DNA of 17,836 bases from Prevotella sp. UBA3208. GTDB lineage: Bacteria; Bacteroidota; Bacteroidia; Bacteroidales; Bacteroidaceae. Below the pieces are notes generated by a model. That model made no database searches. It saw only the letters and a list, made by a program, of their open reading frames with translations, and was not told the DNA's origin. The stretch spans positions 1-17,836 of the forward strand of contig DEWO01000074.1 of assembly GCA_002363695.1 (NCBI GenBank). Reading direction: 5' to 3'. This document shows, piece by piece, positions 7,059-14,855 of the stretch (within the stretch, counting starts at the first letter, position 1; every line of letters begins with the position of its first letter). A program made the position numbers and the translations under genes.

Positions 7059-8378
7059 ATGAAGGTAATGAAATTTGGCGGCACGTCGGTAGGATCACCG
7101 GCCCGCATGAAGGAAGTAACCAAGTTAGTAACCAAGTCAGGCGAGCCCGTATTTGTAGTGCTCTCAGCAATGTCTGGCACTACCAATTCGCTTGTTGACA
7201 TCTCCAACTACCTCTACAAAAAGAATCCAGAGGGAGCCAACGAGGTCATCAACCAACTGGAGCGCAAGTACCTCAAGCACGTGCAGGAGCTCTACACAAC
7301 GGACGCGATGAAAGAAAAGACGAGCGATTTCATCAAGTCGGAAATGAGCTACCTGCGCTCGTTTACCAAGGAGCTGTTTACCTCGTTCGAGGAGAAGAGC
7401 ATCATTGCGCAGGGTGAGCTGATGTCTACGAACATGGTCGTCAACTACATGCAGGAGCAGGGCATCAAGGCCGTACTGCTGAACGCCCTCGACTTCATGC
7501 GCACAGACAAGAACTCTGAACCAGACCCTGTCTACATCAAGGAGAAGCTTGGAGCCATCATGAAGAAACAGGAAGGCCAGCAGGTTTATATCACCCAGGG
7601 ATTCATCTGTCGCAATGCCTACGGTGAGGTGGACAACCTGCAACGCGGAGGTTCAGACTACACCGCTTCGCTTATCGGAGCAGCCATCGACGCTGAAGAA
7701 ATCCTGATTTGGACGGATATCGACGGTATGCACAATAACGACCCACGCGTAGTGGACAAGACACAGCCCGTGCATCAGCTGCACTTTGAGGAAGCTGCCG
7801 AGCTGGCCTATTTCGGTGCCAAGATTCTGCACCCCACGTGCGTACAGCCTGCCAAGTATGCCGGCATTCCCGTGCGTCTGCTGAACACCATGGAGCCTGA
7901 GGCTGAAGGAACCACCATCAGCAACTCCACAGAGTACGGCAAGATCAAGGCTGTAGCAGCCAAGGACAACATCATCGCCATCAAGATCAAGTCGAGTCGT
8001 ATGCTGCTGGCTACAGGATTCCTGCGCAAGGTATTTGAAATCTTCGAGTCGTACCAGACGCCTATCGACATGGTGTGCACGTCAGAGGTAGGTGTATCAA
8101 TGTCCATTGACAACTCGGCACACCTGGGTGAGATTGTGGATGAGTTGAAGAAGTACGGAACCGTTACCGTTGACACAGGCATGTGCATCATCTGCGTAGT
8201 GGGCGATCTGGACTGGTCGAACATCGGTTTCGAGACCTTGGTCATGGATGCCATGAAGAATATTCCTGTGCGCATGATCAGCTATGGCGGTTCGAACTAC
8301 AACATCTCGTTCCTGATTCGTGAAGAAGACAAGAAGCGTGCGCTGCAGTCGCTCAGCGATACCCTGTTCAACAAATAA
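7059..8378 (+). CDS. lysC: aspartate kinase
   Basis: Phosphorylates aspartate, the first step towards lysine/diaminopimelate, threonine and methionine. The 439-residue product has the amino-acid kinase domain with KFGGTSVGS (5-12), the aspartate-binding RGGSDYTASLIGAAI segment, and WTDIDGMHNNDPR, all strongly conserved in aspartokinases. From about 305 come two ACT-type regulatory modules, including VCTSEVGVSMSID and MISYGGSNYNISFLI. It is monofunctional: no homoserine dehydrogenase domain follows. The layout resembles lysine-sensitive aspartokinase III, so lysine feedback is a reasonable inference, strengthened by lysA 28 bp downstream. No lysine riboswitch fits in the 42-base gap upstream. 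Confidence 0.95.
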   Translation: MKVMKFGGTSVGSPARMKEVTKLVTKSGEPVFVVLSAMSGTTNSLVDISNYLYKKNPEGANEVINQLERKYLKHVQELYTTDAMKEKTSDFIKSEMSYLRSFTKELFTSFEEKSIIAQGELMSTNMVVNYMQEQGIKAVLLNALDFMRTDKNSEPDPVYIKEKLGAIMKKQEGQQVYITQGFICRNAYGEVDNLQRGGSDYTASLIGAAIDAEEILIWTDIDGMHNNDPRVVDKTQPVHQLHFEEAAELAYFGAKILHPTCVQPAKYAGIPVRLLNTMEPEAEGTTISNSTEYGKIKAVAAKDNIIAIKIKSSRMLLATGFLRKVFEIFESYQTPIDMVCTSEVGVSMSIDNSAHLGEIVDELKKYGTVTVDTGMCIICVVGDLDWSNIGFETLVMDAMKNIPVRMISYGGSNYNISFLIREEDKKRALQSLSDTLFNK

Positions 8379-8406
8379 CCCTACACACAACACACACTAG
8401 ACATCT

Positions 8407-9564
8407 ATGAAAGGTATATTCCCAACAGACAAGCTGGAGCGTATACAGACACCGTTCTACTACTATGATACGGAGTTGCTGCGCAACACTTTACGGGTTA
8501 TTAATGACGAAGCCAGGAAGCACGAGGGATTCTGCGTACACTATGCCGTCAAGGCCAATGCCAATCCGAAAGTGCTGCGCATCATCCGTGAGGCCGGGCT
8601 GGGAGCAGACTGCGTCAGCGGCGGCGAGATAGAAGCAGCCTTGCGGGCAGGTTTCCCCAGCAATAAGATTGTGTATGCCGGTGTCGGAAAGGCCGACTGG
8701 GAAATCAATCTCGGACTGGACAACGACATCTTCTGCTTCAACGTGGAGAGTATTCCCGAGCTGGAGGTTATCAACCAGCTGGCTGCACAGAAGGGCAAGA
8801 CCGCCCGTGTGGCCTTCAGGCTGAACCCCAACGTGGGAGCCCACACGCACGCCAACATCACCACGGGACTGGCAGAGAACAAGTTCGGTATCGACATGGG
8901 CGACATGCTGAAGGTCATAGAGGAAGCCAGCCACATGACCAATGTCAAGGTGGTGGGACTGCACTTCCACATAGGCAGCCAGATTCTGGACATGGGTGAC
9001 TTTGAAGCCCTCTGCAATCGTGTCAACGAGTTGCAACAGCAGTTGGAGCGTCACCGCATCAGTGTCGAGCACATCAATGTGGGTGGCGGACTGGGCATTG
9101 ACTACCAGCACCCCAACCGTGTGCCCGTCCCCGATTTCCACGACTATTTCAACACCTATGCCAAGAAGCTGAAGCTGCGCACGGGCCAGACCCTGCACTT
9201 TGAACTGGGCCGATCTGTGGTGGGACAGTGCGGAAGTCTGATTACACGTACCTTATATATAAAGGAGGGGGCTGTGAAGCGCTTCTGCATCGTGGATGCG
9301 GGATTCACAGACCTCATACGCCCGGCACTCTACCAGGCTTATCACAAGATTGAAAACATCACCAGCGAGGAACCGAAAGAGACATACGATGTGGTGGGTC
9401 CCATCTGCGAATCGACAGACGTCTTTGCCAAGCAGACGGACCTGAACCGCTGTCACCGAGGCGACTTGCTGGCTATACGCTCTGCCGGGGCCTATGGCGA
9501 AATCATGGCCTCGCAGTACAACTGCCGCCGCCTGCCCCAGGGCTACATGAGCGAAGAACTATAA
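8407..9564 (+). CDS. lysA: diaminopimelate decarboxylase
   Basis: PLP enzyme (alanine-racemase fold type III) that decarboxylates meso-diaminopimelate to lysine. Length is 385 residues. PLP is held by K49 in YAVKANANP. Other family marks are HFHIGSQ (187-192), the glycine-rich phosphate clamp NVGGGLGIDY (226-228 GGG), and FELGRSVVGQCG. The partner subunit's catalytic cysteine is C334 in GPICESTD, and SAGAYGEIMASQYN is at the C-terminus. It lies directly after lysC, with no promoter between, as an obvious lysine pair. Arginine/ornithine decarboxylases of the same fold are excluded by the CEST motif and the context. Confidence 0.95.
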   Translation: MKGIFPTDKLERIQTPFYYYDTELLRNTLRVINDEARKHEGFCVHYAVKANANPKVLRIIREAGLGADCVSGGEIEAALRAGFPSNKIVYAGVGKADWEINLGLDNDIFCFNVESIPELEVINQLAAQKGKTARVAFRLNPNVGAHTHANITTGLAENKFGIDMGDMLKVIEEASHMTNVKVVGLHFHIGSQILDMGDFEALCNRVNELQQQLERHRISVEHINVGGGLGIDYQHPNRVPVPDFHDYFNTYAKKLKLRTGQTLHFELGRSVVGQCGSLITRTLYIKEGAVKRFCIVDAGFTDLIRPALYQAYHKIENITSEEPKETYDVVGPICESTDVFAKQTDLNRCHRGDLLAIRSAGAYGEIMASQYNCRRLPQGYMSEEL

Positions 9565-9568
9565 CACT

Positions 9569-10180
9569 ATGGAAAAAGAGACTGCGTCTATATCTGTCAT
9601 TATTGTTGTACACAACGAGGCGGAAACCCTGGAAGAAAATCTGCCGACGTTCCTCAGCACTGCCCAGGAAGCAGGAGCCCAGGTGATTGTGGTGGATGAT
9701 ATGTCATCGGATGACACCCCTGACGTGCTGCAGCGCCTGCTGTTGGAGCACAGCAACCTCTACACGACATTTCTGCCCAAGTCAGTGGTTCCCAATCCCA
9801 GCAGGATAAGACTGGCCTTGAGCATTGGCATCAAAGCAGCCAAAGGCCAGTATCTGGTGTTCGGTGACATCAGCCGTCCCCCGGTTTCGCCGGAGTGGCT
9901 GACGGGGCTGGCTGACGGAGAGGCCGCATTGGTTTACACCAGTAAGAAGAAGCAGGTGACGCACGTGGTTGCCACCAGTCTGACAGACTTGCAGGCACAG
10001 GTACTGAAAGCCGAGCGCCGGTCTGGCCGCGGACACCAAGGACGATGTCTGAAGCTACATCGGGGACTGTACGATGCCTTTGCCGTCAGAAAAGAGAAGG
10101 CTTTCGATGCCCTCCAATATTTTGACCAAGACATCAGGGGTGGCCAGCTGTTGGCACTCCGATTGAGAACGTGGCTCTGA
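9569..10180 (+). CDS. GT2-like glycosyltransferase, compact, without a clear DxD
   Basis: A 203-residue protein with the start of a GT-A family 2 fold. SVIIVVHNEAETLEENLP (9-26) is the classic nucleotide-sugar strand, and VIVVDDMSSDDTPDVL (D43, D44) binds the nucleotide. Where GT2 enzymes carry a metal-binding DxD (usually LDAD), this one has FGDIS (98-102) before RPPVSPEWL, so the second acidic residue is a serine. The C-terminal part has a distinctive block, ERRSGRGHQG (149-158), then HRGLYDAFAVRKEKAF and IRGGQLLALRL. It has no membrane helix. The gene starts 4 bp after lysA and is followed by another glycosyltransferase-like gene. Target unknown; envelope polysaccharide is a guess. It could be a degenerate or non-catalytic relative. 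Confidence 0.7.
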   Translation: MEKETASISVIIVVHNEAETLEENLPTFLSTAQEAGAQVIVVDDMSSDDTPDVLQRLLLEHSNLYTTFLPKSVVPNPSRIRLALSIGIKAAKGQYLVFGDISRPPVSPEWLTGLADGEAALVYTSKKKQVTHVVATSLTDLQAQVLKAERRSGRGHQGRCLKLHRGLYDAFAVRKEKAFDALQYFDQDIRGGQLLALRLRTWL

Positions 10181-10206
10181 TTTCCATTTCACTTAATAAG
10201 GACACC

Positions 10207-11304
10207 ATGCGGATTCTGCACTACTACGACGACAAAGACACCATGATCAGCCAGCATGTCAAGCTGCTGACTGACAGCATGGGAAAGGAAGCCGAGAACT
10301 ATATTGCGACTGAGACAGAGCAAGCCAAGACTCTGCTGCGGGGCGGACACAATGACATACTGCACCTGCATGGCTGCTGGCGAAACTCGTCGAGGAGCAT
10401 TGTGAACTTGGCTCTCAGACAGGGTTCGCGCCTGGTAGTGACACCACACGGCCAACTGGAGCCGTGGATCAAGGAGGAGGGATACTGGAAAGAGAAGCTG
10501 CCCAAGCAGCTGCTCTACCAGCGCAACATCATAGAGAAGGCTTATGCGGTCATCATACAAGGTTGCATGGAACAGGAATGTCTGAACCAGCTGAAGTGGA
10601 ATCCGCGGACGGTCATCATCCGCAATGCCGTGGTCACCAGCAGCATCACGGACAGAGACATGGCCCGGGAGACCTTCAAAGTCTATCAGAAGGTGCTGGA
10701 CTCTAATACGCTGGAACGGATGAGCGCGGAGACGCGGCGTGTGCTGCTGGCTGTGATTGTTGCGGGCACGACGGGCGACCGGCGCTGGATACCGGAGGAG
10801 GTAGCCGTCTCTCCCCTCTCGGCCGACGACTGGCGGCTGCTGCTGTGCTACGGTCATCAGGAGCAAATCACAGACACGTTGCAGCGAGGCATACGCATAT
10901 TAGGACTGGAAGCTCCCGACATTGACTACGAGCACATTGACTACTTCCTGCCTGAGCACTATACCGAGACGAAGAGCATCCAGCAATCCATCGGCAACGA
11001 GTTTGCAACTGAGAACGAACGACTGCTGGCAACCTTCAGGATGTTGAGGAAGTGGGAGACAGCCCGCGAGCTGAGCATCAAGCACGTGATAGAACTGAAC
11101 CGCGAGTTGCGCGAGCATGGCTGCGACGAAGAGGAGCTGGCCGAGGAGCTGAAGGAAAGAAGGCTGTGGAAAATGGTTTCGCGGCTGATGCAAGTGGCTG
11201 CCGACCTGACGGGGCTGACCGAAGGCTTCATGCCCGTGACTCCTACGGACGGCCGGCAGACGCGCAAGATGAGACGGCAAATAGAAAACCACCTGAAGAT
11301 ATAA
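10207..11304 (+). CDS. protein with GT4-type N-terminal domain and unrecognised C-terminal region
   Basis: A 365-residue protein. Residues 1-145 look like the N-terminal Rossmann half of a GT-B family 4 glycosyltransferase: MRILHYYDDKD, DILHLHGCWRNSS (50-62), VVTPHGQLEPW (77-87), AYAVIIQGCMEQECL and RTVIIRNAVV (134-143). The expected catalytic C-terminal half, with its donor-binding E-x7-E glycines, is missing. Instead residues about 150-365 are largely helical and charged (for example DDWRLLLCYGHQEQ, and EEELAEELKERR near 308-318), which I do not recognise. I chose ATG 10207 because AAGGA sits 5 bases upstream; a GTG at 10171 would add 12 residues and overlap the previous gene. It probably acts with the GT2-like neighbour, but its function is unknown. 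Confidence 0.7.
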   Translation: MRILHYYDDKDTMISQHVKLLTDSMGKEAENYIATETEQAKTLLRGGHNDILHLHGCWRNSSRSIVNLALRQGSRLVVTPHGQLEPWIKEEGYWKEKLPKQLLYQRNIIEKAYAVIIQGCMEQECLNQLKWNPRTVIIRNAVVTSSITDRDMARETFKVYQKVLDSNTLERMSAETRRVLLAVIVAGTTGDRRWIPEEVAVSPLSADDWRLLLCYGHQEQITDTLQRGIRILGLEAPDIDYEHIDYFLPEHYTETKSIQQSIGNEFATENERLLATFRMLRKWETARELSIKHVIELNRELREHGCDEEELAEELKERRLWKMVSRLMQVAADLTGLTEGFMPVTPTDGRQTRKMRRQIENHLKI

Positions 11305-11338
11305 GAACAAACTACATATACATTATAAATATACTACT

Positions 11339-13315
11339 ATGAAGCAGATGAACCGCGACATGCACTACCTGCAGCTGCTTTCGACATCGTTTCCAACAAT
11401 AGCTTCGGCTGCGACGGAGATTATCAACCTGGAGGCCATCCTGAACCTGCCGAAGGGTACGGAGCACTTTCTGGCCGACCTGCATGGTGAGAGCCAGGCG
11501 TTCCAGCACGTGCTGAAGAATGCGTCGGGCAACATCCGGCGCAAGGTGAGCGAACTCTTCAAGGGCGACATCCGCGAAGCCGAGCGCAGGGAGTTGTGTA
11601 CCCTGATATACTACCCTGAGGAGAAACTGGAGCTAATCAAAGCCGCTGACGAGGACATTGATGACTGGTATCACATCACCATTCACCGGCTGGTGGCGGT
11701 GTGCCGCGACGTGTCATCAAAGTACACGCGGTCGAAGGTGCGCAAGTCGCTGCCCGAAGGGTTCGCGTACATCATCGAGGAACTGCTGCACGAGCGTACG
11801 GACGATATTGACAAGGCGGCTTACGTGTCGGTGATTGTTGACTCCATCATCTCTACCGGGCGGGCTGACGACTTCATCATTGCGCTGTGCAATGTCATCC
11901 AGCGGCTGGCCATTGACCAGCTGCACATTCTGGGCGACATCTACGACCGCGGCCCCGGGGCCCACATCATTCTGGACACCCTGCGCCAGTACCACTCATG
12001 GGACATCCAGTGGGGCAACCACGACATGCTGTGGATGGGTGCTGCGGCGGGCAACAATGCGTGCATCTGCAATGTGCTGCGTCTGTCGCTGCGCTATGCC
12101 AACCTGGCAACGCTGGAGGAAGGCTACGGCATTAACCTGGTGCCGCTGGCGACATTTGCCATGGAGACCTACGGCAACGACCCGTGCGAGGAGTTCATGC
12201 CACGGCTGCTGACCGGCAACTCGCTGGACGAGAAGACCATGCGGCTGACGGCGCAGATGCACAAGGCCATCAGCATCATACAGTTCAAGAAGGAGGCGCT
12301 GATCTTCCACCGCCGCCCAGAGTGGCAGATGGAAGACCGCTGCCTGCTGGAGCATATAGACTACGAGCGCGGGGTGTGTACCATTGACGGCAAAGAATAC
12401 GAGATGACTTCGTGCCACTTCCCGACCGTCGACCCGCAGCACCCTGACGAGCTGACGGCCGAGGAGCACCAGCTGATGGAGAAGCTGCACCACTCGTTCC
12501 GCGTATGCGAGAAGCTGCAGAAGCACGTCAAGATGCTGCTGTCGCACGGCTGTATGTATAACGTCTGCAACCAGAACCTGCTGTTCCACGCGTCGTGTCC
12601 GCTGAACGAGGACGGCAGCCTGAAGGAGGTAGAGCTGTATAAGGGCGAGCGATACAGCGGGCACGAGTTGATGCACAACATCGGCATGACGGTTCGGGCG
12701 GCGTTCGAGAACGACACGGACCGCGAGCTGCGGCTGTGGGCACGCGACTACTTCCTGTACCTGTGGTGCGGCAAGGACTCGCCGCTGTTCGACAAGTCCA
12801 AGATGGCGACCTTCGAGCGATACTTCCTGACCGACAAGAGTACATACAAAGAGGAGAAGGGCTACTACTTCCAGCTGCGCGACAGCGAGGCTGTCTGCGA
12901 CCGCATACTGGACGCATTCGGCGTGAAGGGTGAGAACCGGCACATCATCAACGGCCACGTACCCATTCATGCGTCGAAGGGCGAGAACCCCATCAAGGCC
13001 AACGGCAAGCTGATGGTGATAGACGGCGGTTTCTCGGAGGCATACCACAAGGAGACGGGCATTGCGGGCTACACGCTGGTCTACCACTCGCGCGGATTCC
13101 AGCTGGTTCAGCACGAGCCGTTCATGAGTGCGCAGGATGCCATACAGCGCGGGCTGGACATCAAGTCAACCACGCAGTTGGTGGAGCTGTCGGCTCACCG
13201 TATGCTGGTGGCCGACACGGACAAGGGGGCTGAACTGCGCTCACAGATAGCCGACCTCAGGGAGCTGCTGTACGCCTACCGCCACGGCATACTGAAGGAG
13301 AAGAACAAAATCTAA
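11339..13315 (+). CDS. fbp: class III fructose-1,6-bisphosphatase
   Basis: Hydrolyses fructose-1,6-bisphosphate to fructose-6-phosphate in gluconeogenesis. At 658 residues it fits the large Bacillus-type class III enzyme, not the 330-residue class I or GlpX class II. It uses a calcineurin-like metallophosphatase core: DLHGE (47-51), GDIYDRGPGAH and QWGNHDMLWMG provide the metal ligands. Later come SCPLNEDGS, HVPIHASKGENPIKANGK, then VIDGGFSEAYHKETGIAGYT, all characteristic of this family. The start ATG has a normal family N-terminus (MHYLQLLSTSFP). It lies 34 bp after the glycosyltransferase-like gene and 14 bp before the FolK-like gene. G+C rises from here onward. Confidence 0.96.
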   Translation: MKQMNRDMHYLQLLSTSFPTIASAATEIINLEAILNLPKGTEHFLADLHGESQAFQHVLKNASGNIRRKVSELFKGDIREAERRELCTLIYYPEEKLELIKAADEDIDDWYHITIHRLVAVCRDVSSKYTRSKVRKSLPEGFAYIIEELLHERTDDIDKAAYVSVIVDSIISTGRADDFIIALCNVIQRLAIDQLHILGDIYDRGPGAHIILDTLRQYHSWDIQWGNHDMLWMGAAAGNNACICNVLRLSLRYANLATLEEGYGINLVPLATFAMETYGNDPCEEFMPRLLTGNSLDEKTMRLTAQMHKAISIIQFKKEALIFHRRPEWQMEDRCLLEHIDYERGVCTIDGKEYEMTSCHFPTVDPQHPDELTAEEHQLMEKLHHSFRVCEKLQKHVKMLLSHGCMYNVCNQNLLFHASCPLNEDGSLKEVELYKGERYSGHELMHNIGMTVRAAFENDTDRELRLWARDYFLYLWCGKDSPLFDKSKMATFERYFLTDKSTYKEEKGYYFQLRDSEAVCDRILDAFGVKGENRHIINGHVPIHASKGENPIKANGKLMVIDGGFSEAYHKETGIAGYTLVYHSRGFQLVQHEPFMSAQDAIQRGLDIKSTTQLVELSAHRMLVADTDKGAELRSQIADLRELLYAYRHGILKEKNKI

Positions 13316-13329
13316 CGTAAGCCACCGAT

Positions 13330-13725
13330 ATGTCAGAGGTTATGATACTGCTCGGGTCCAACACGCTGCCGGCCGCACACATCCGGTGGGCGTCGCAGCG
13401 GCTGGCACGCCTGCTGGCCGATGTCCGCTTCAGCCGCACGCTGTGGACCGAGGACATACGCGGGACGGGCGTGTGGTACATGAACCGGCTGGCGTGGGGC
13501 CGCACGGTGCTGACGGCGGACGAGCTGCAGCGCCAGCTGAAAGCCGTCGAGGCCGAGACGGGGCGCAACGGGCAGCACGTGACCATCGACCTGGACCTGA
13601 TGCTGCACGGCGGGCGGCGATACCACGAGCGCGACTGGTCGCGGAACTACGTCCGGCAGCTGCTGCCCGACCGGCCGGCGGAGCCAGAAGCGGCAACACG
13701 CGGCACCGGCGCCGACAATGCGTGA
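13330..13725 (+). CDS. divergent, shortened HPPK (FolK)-like protein
   Basis: The 131-residue product resembles 6-hydroxymethyl-7,8-dihydropterin pyrophosphokinase, which transfers pyrophosphate from ATP in folate synthesis. Seen: an LLGSN start (7-11), YMNRLAWGRTVLTADELQRQLKAVEAETGR (read as short blocks YMNRLAWG and LTADELQ), and TIDLDLMLHG with D87 and D89 matching the two magnesium-binding aspartates. Missing: the WGPR part of the loop before them; here it is GQHVT, so the Trp and the catalytic Arg corresponding to E. coli R92 are absent. It is about 30 residues shorter than E. coli FolK and ends in a low-complexity Pro/Ala/Gly tail. The gene is extremely G+C-rich (41 of 60 and 43 of 60 in lines 13441 and 13501). 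It may not be an active HPPK. Confidence 0.65.
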   Translation: MSEVMILLGSNTLPAAHIRWASQRLARLLADVRFSRTLWTEDIRGTGVWYMNRLAWGRTVLTADELQRQLKAVEAETGRNGQHVTIDLDLMLHGGRRYHERDWSRNYVRQLLPDRPAEPEAATRGTGADNA

Positions 13726-13750
13726 AACGAACCGACAAGCACTACAGACT

Positions 13751-14779
13751 ATGAACAACAAGGTACTACTCATATACACCGGCGGGACCATCGGCATGAA
13801 CCGCAACCCGCTGACCGGCGCGCTGGAGCCCTTCGACTTCGAGCACCTGCTGCAGAGCGTGCCCGAGCTGAGGCAGTTCGACCTGCAGATTGACACCTAT
13901 CAGTTCCGGCCGCCCATCGACTCCAGCGACATGTCGCCACGCCTGTGGACCGACCTCTGCCACGTCATTGCCGACCGCTACGACGACTACGACGGATTCG
14001 TCGTGCTGCACGGCACTGACACGATGGCATACACCGCGTCGGCGCTGTCGTACATGATGGAAAACCTCACCAAGCCCATCATCTTCACCGGCTCGCAACT
14101 GCCCATCGGGCTGCTGCGCACCGACGGCAAGGAGAACCTGATAACCAGCATCGAGATGGCCGCCGCCCGCGACGAAGAGGGCCACGCGCTGGTGCCCGAG
14201 GTGGGCATCTACTTCAACGGACACCTGCTGCGCGGCAACCGTACCACCAAGCAGTCAGCCGACGAGTTCAACGCCTTCGAGTCCTTCAACTACCCCCACC
14301 TGGCCGACGCCGGCGTCAACATCACCTACCACCGCGAGCGGATGCTCCGCCCCGACTGGTCGCGGCCCGTGCAGCCCCACTACCGGCTGGACAACAACGT
14401 CATCATCTTCTCGCTCTTCCCCGGCATACGCGAAGACCTCATCCGACACATCATCCACACGCCCAACCTCAAGGCCATCGTCATGCGCACCTTCGGCTCG
14501 GGCAACGCACCGCAGTCGCCCTGGCTGCTCAGCGCACTCAGGGAGGGCACGCGCAACGGAAAGGTCATCGTCAACATCAGCCAGTGTATGCAGGGACGAG
14601 TCGAGATGGGCCGCTACGACACCGGCTACCACCTGCAGGAGGCAGGCGTCCTCAGCGGCTACGACGCAACCGTCGAGAGCGCCGTCACCAAGCTCATGTT
14701 CCTGCAGTCGCTGTACGACGACCCCGACCAAGTACGCCGGCTGATGAACAGCTGCATACGCGGCGAGATAACACTGTGA
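13751..14779 (+). CDS. ansA: type I (cytoplasmic) L-asparaginase
   Basis: Hydrolyses asparagine to aspartate and ammonia in the cytoplasm. The 342-residue form begins MNNKVLLIYTGGTIGM with no signal peptide, so it is the type I rather than the periplasmic type II enzyme. The catalytic residues are seen as T13 (TGGT), T89-D90 (HGTDTMAYTASAL) and K167 (GNRTTKQS). IIFTGSQLPIGLLRTDGKEN is conserved. I prefer ATG 13751 for its family-like N-terminus; ATG 13718 would add 11 residues and overlap the FolK-like stop by 8 bases, and cannot be excluded. Its product, aspartate, is the substrate of the upstream LysC. Confidence 0.93.
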   Translation: MNNKVLLIYTGGTIGMNRNPLTGALEPFDFEHLLQSVPELRQFDLQIDTYQFRPPIDSSDMSPRLWTDLCHVIADRYDDYDGFVVLHGTDTMAYTASALSYMMENLTKPIIFTGSQLPIGLLRTDGKENLITSIEMAAARDEEGHALVPEVGIYFNGHLLRGNRTTKQSADEFNAFESFNYPHLADAGVNITYHRERMLRPDWSRPVQPHYRLDNNVIIFSLFPGIREDLIRHIIHTPNLKAIVMRTFGSGNAPQSPWLLSALREGTRNGKVIVNISQCMQGRVEMGRYDTGYHLQEAGVLSGYDATVESAVTKLMFLQSLYDDPDQVRRLMNSCIRGEITL

Positions 14780-14787
14780 AGAGAACC

Positions 14788-14823
14788 CCTATTCCGACTA
14801 GTCCAACTAGTACAACTATAATA
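14788..14823 (+). repeat. 9-bp iterons upstream of rubrerythrin
   Basis: Four consecutive 9-base units: CCTATTCCG (14788), ACTAGTCCA (14797), ACTAGTACA (14806) and ACTATAATA (14815). The middle two match 8 of 9, and each carries the palindrome ACTAGT. They fill half of the 76-base gap between ansA and rubrerythrin, where no TAnnTTTG promoter is visible. They could be operator sites or a chance short tandem duplication. Confidence 0.5.
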
Positions 14824-14855
14824 ATAACAACAACCCCTAAACAACAAAACGCTTT

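Noticed and set aside
10140..10210. Possible frameshift joining the GT2-like gene to the following GT4-like gene
   Set aside because: The second gene has its own ATG with an AAGGA site and a natural family N-terminus (MRILHYYDD), and the first ends cleanly; they belong to different folds.
11996..13114. 372-codon open frame on the minus strand inside fbp
   Set aside because: Wholly antisense to a complete class III fructose-bisphosphatase; such mirror frames are expected in G+C-rich coding DNA.
14817..14822. TATAAT as a sigma70-type -10 box for rubrerythrin
   Set aside because: No matching -35 box about 17 bp upstream, and the primary sigma factor of this phylum uses TAnnTTTG instead; the match probably reflects the A/T-rich iteron.
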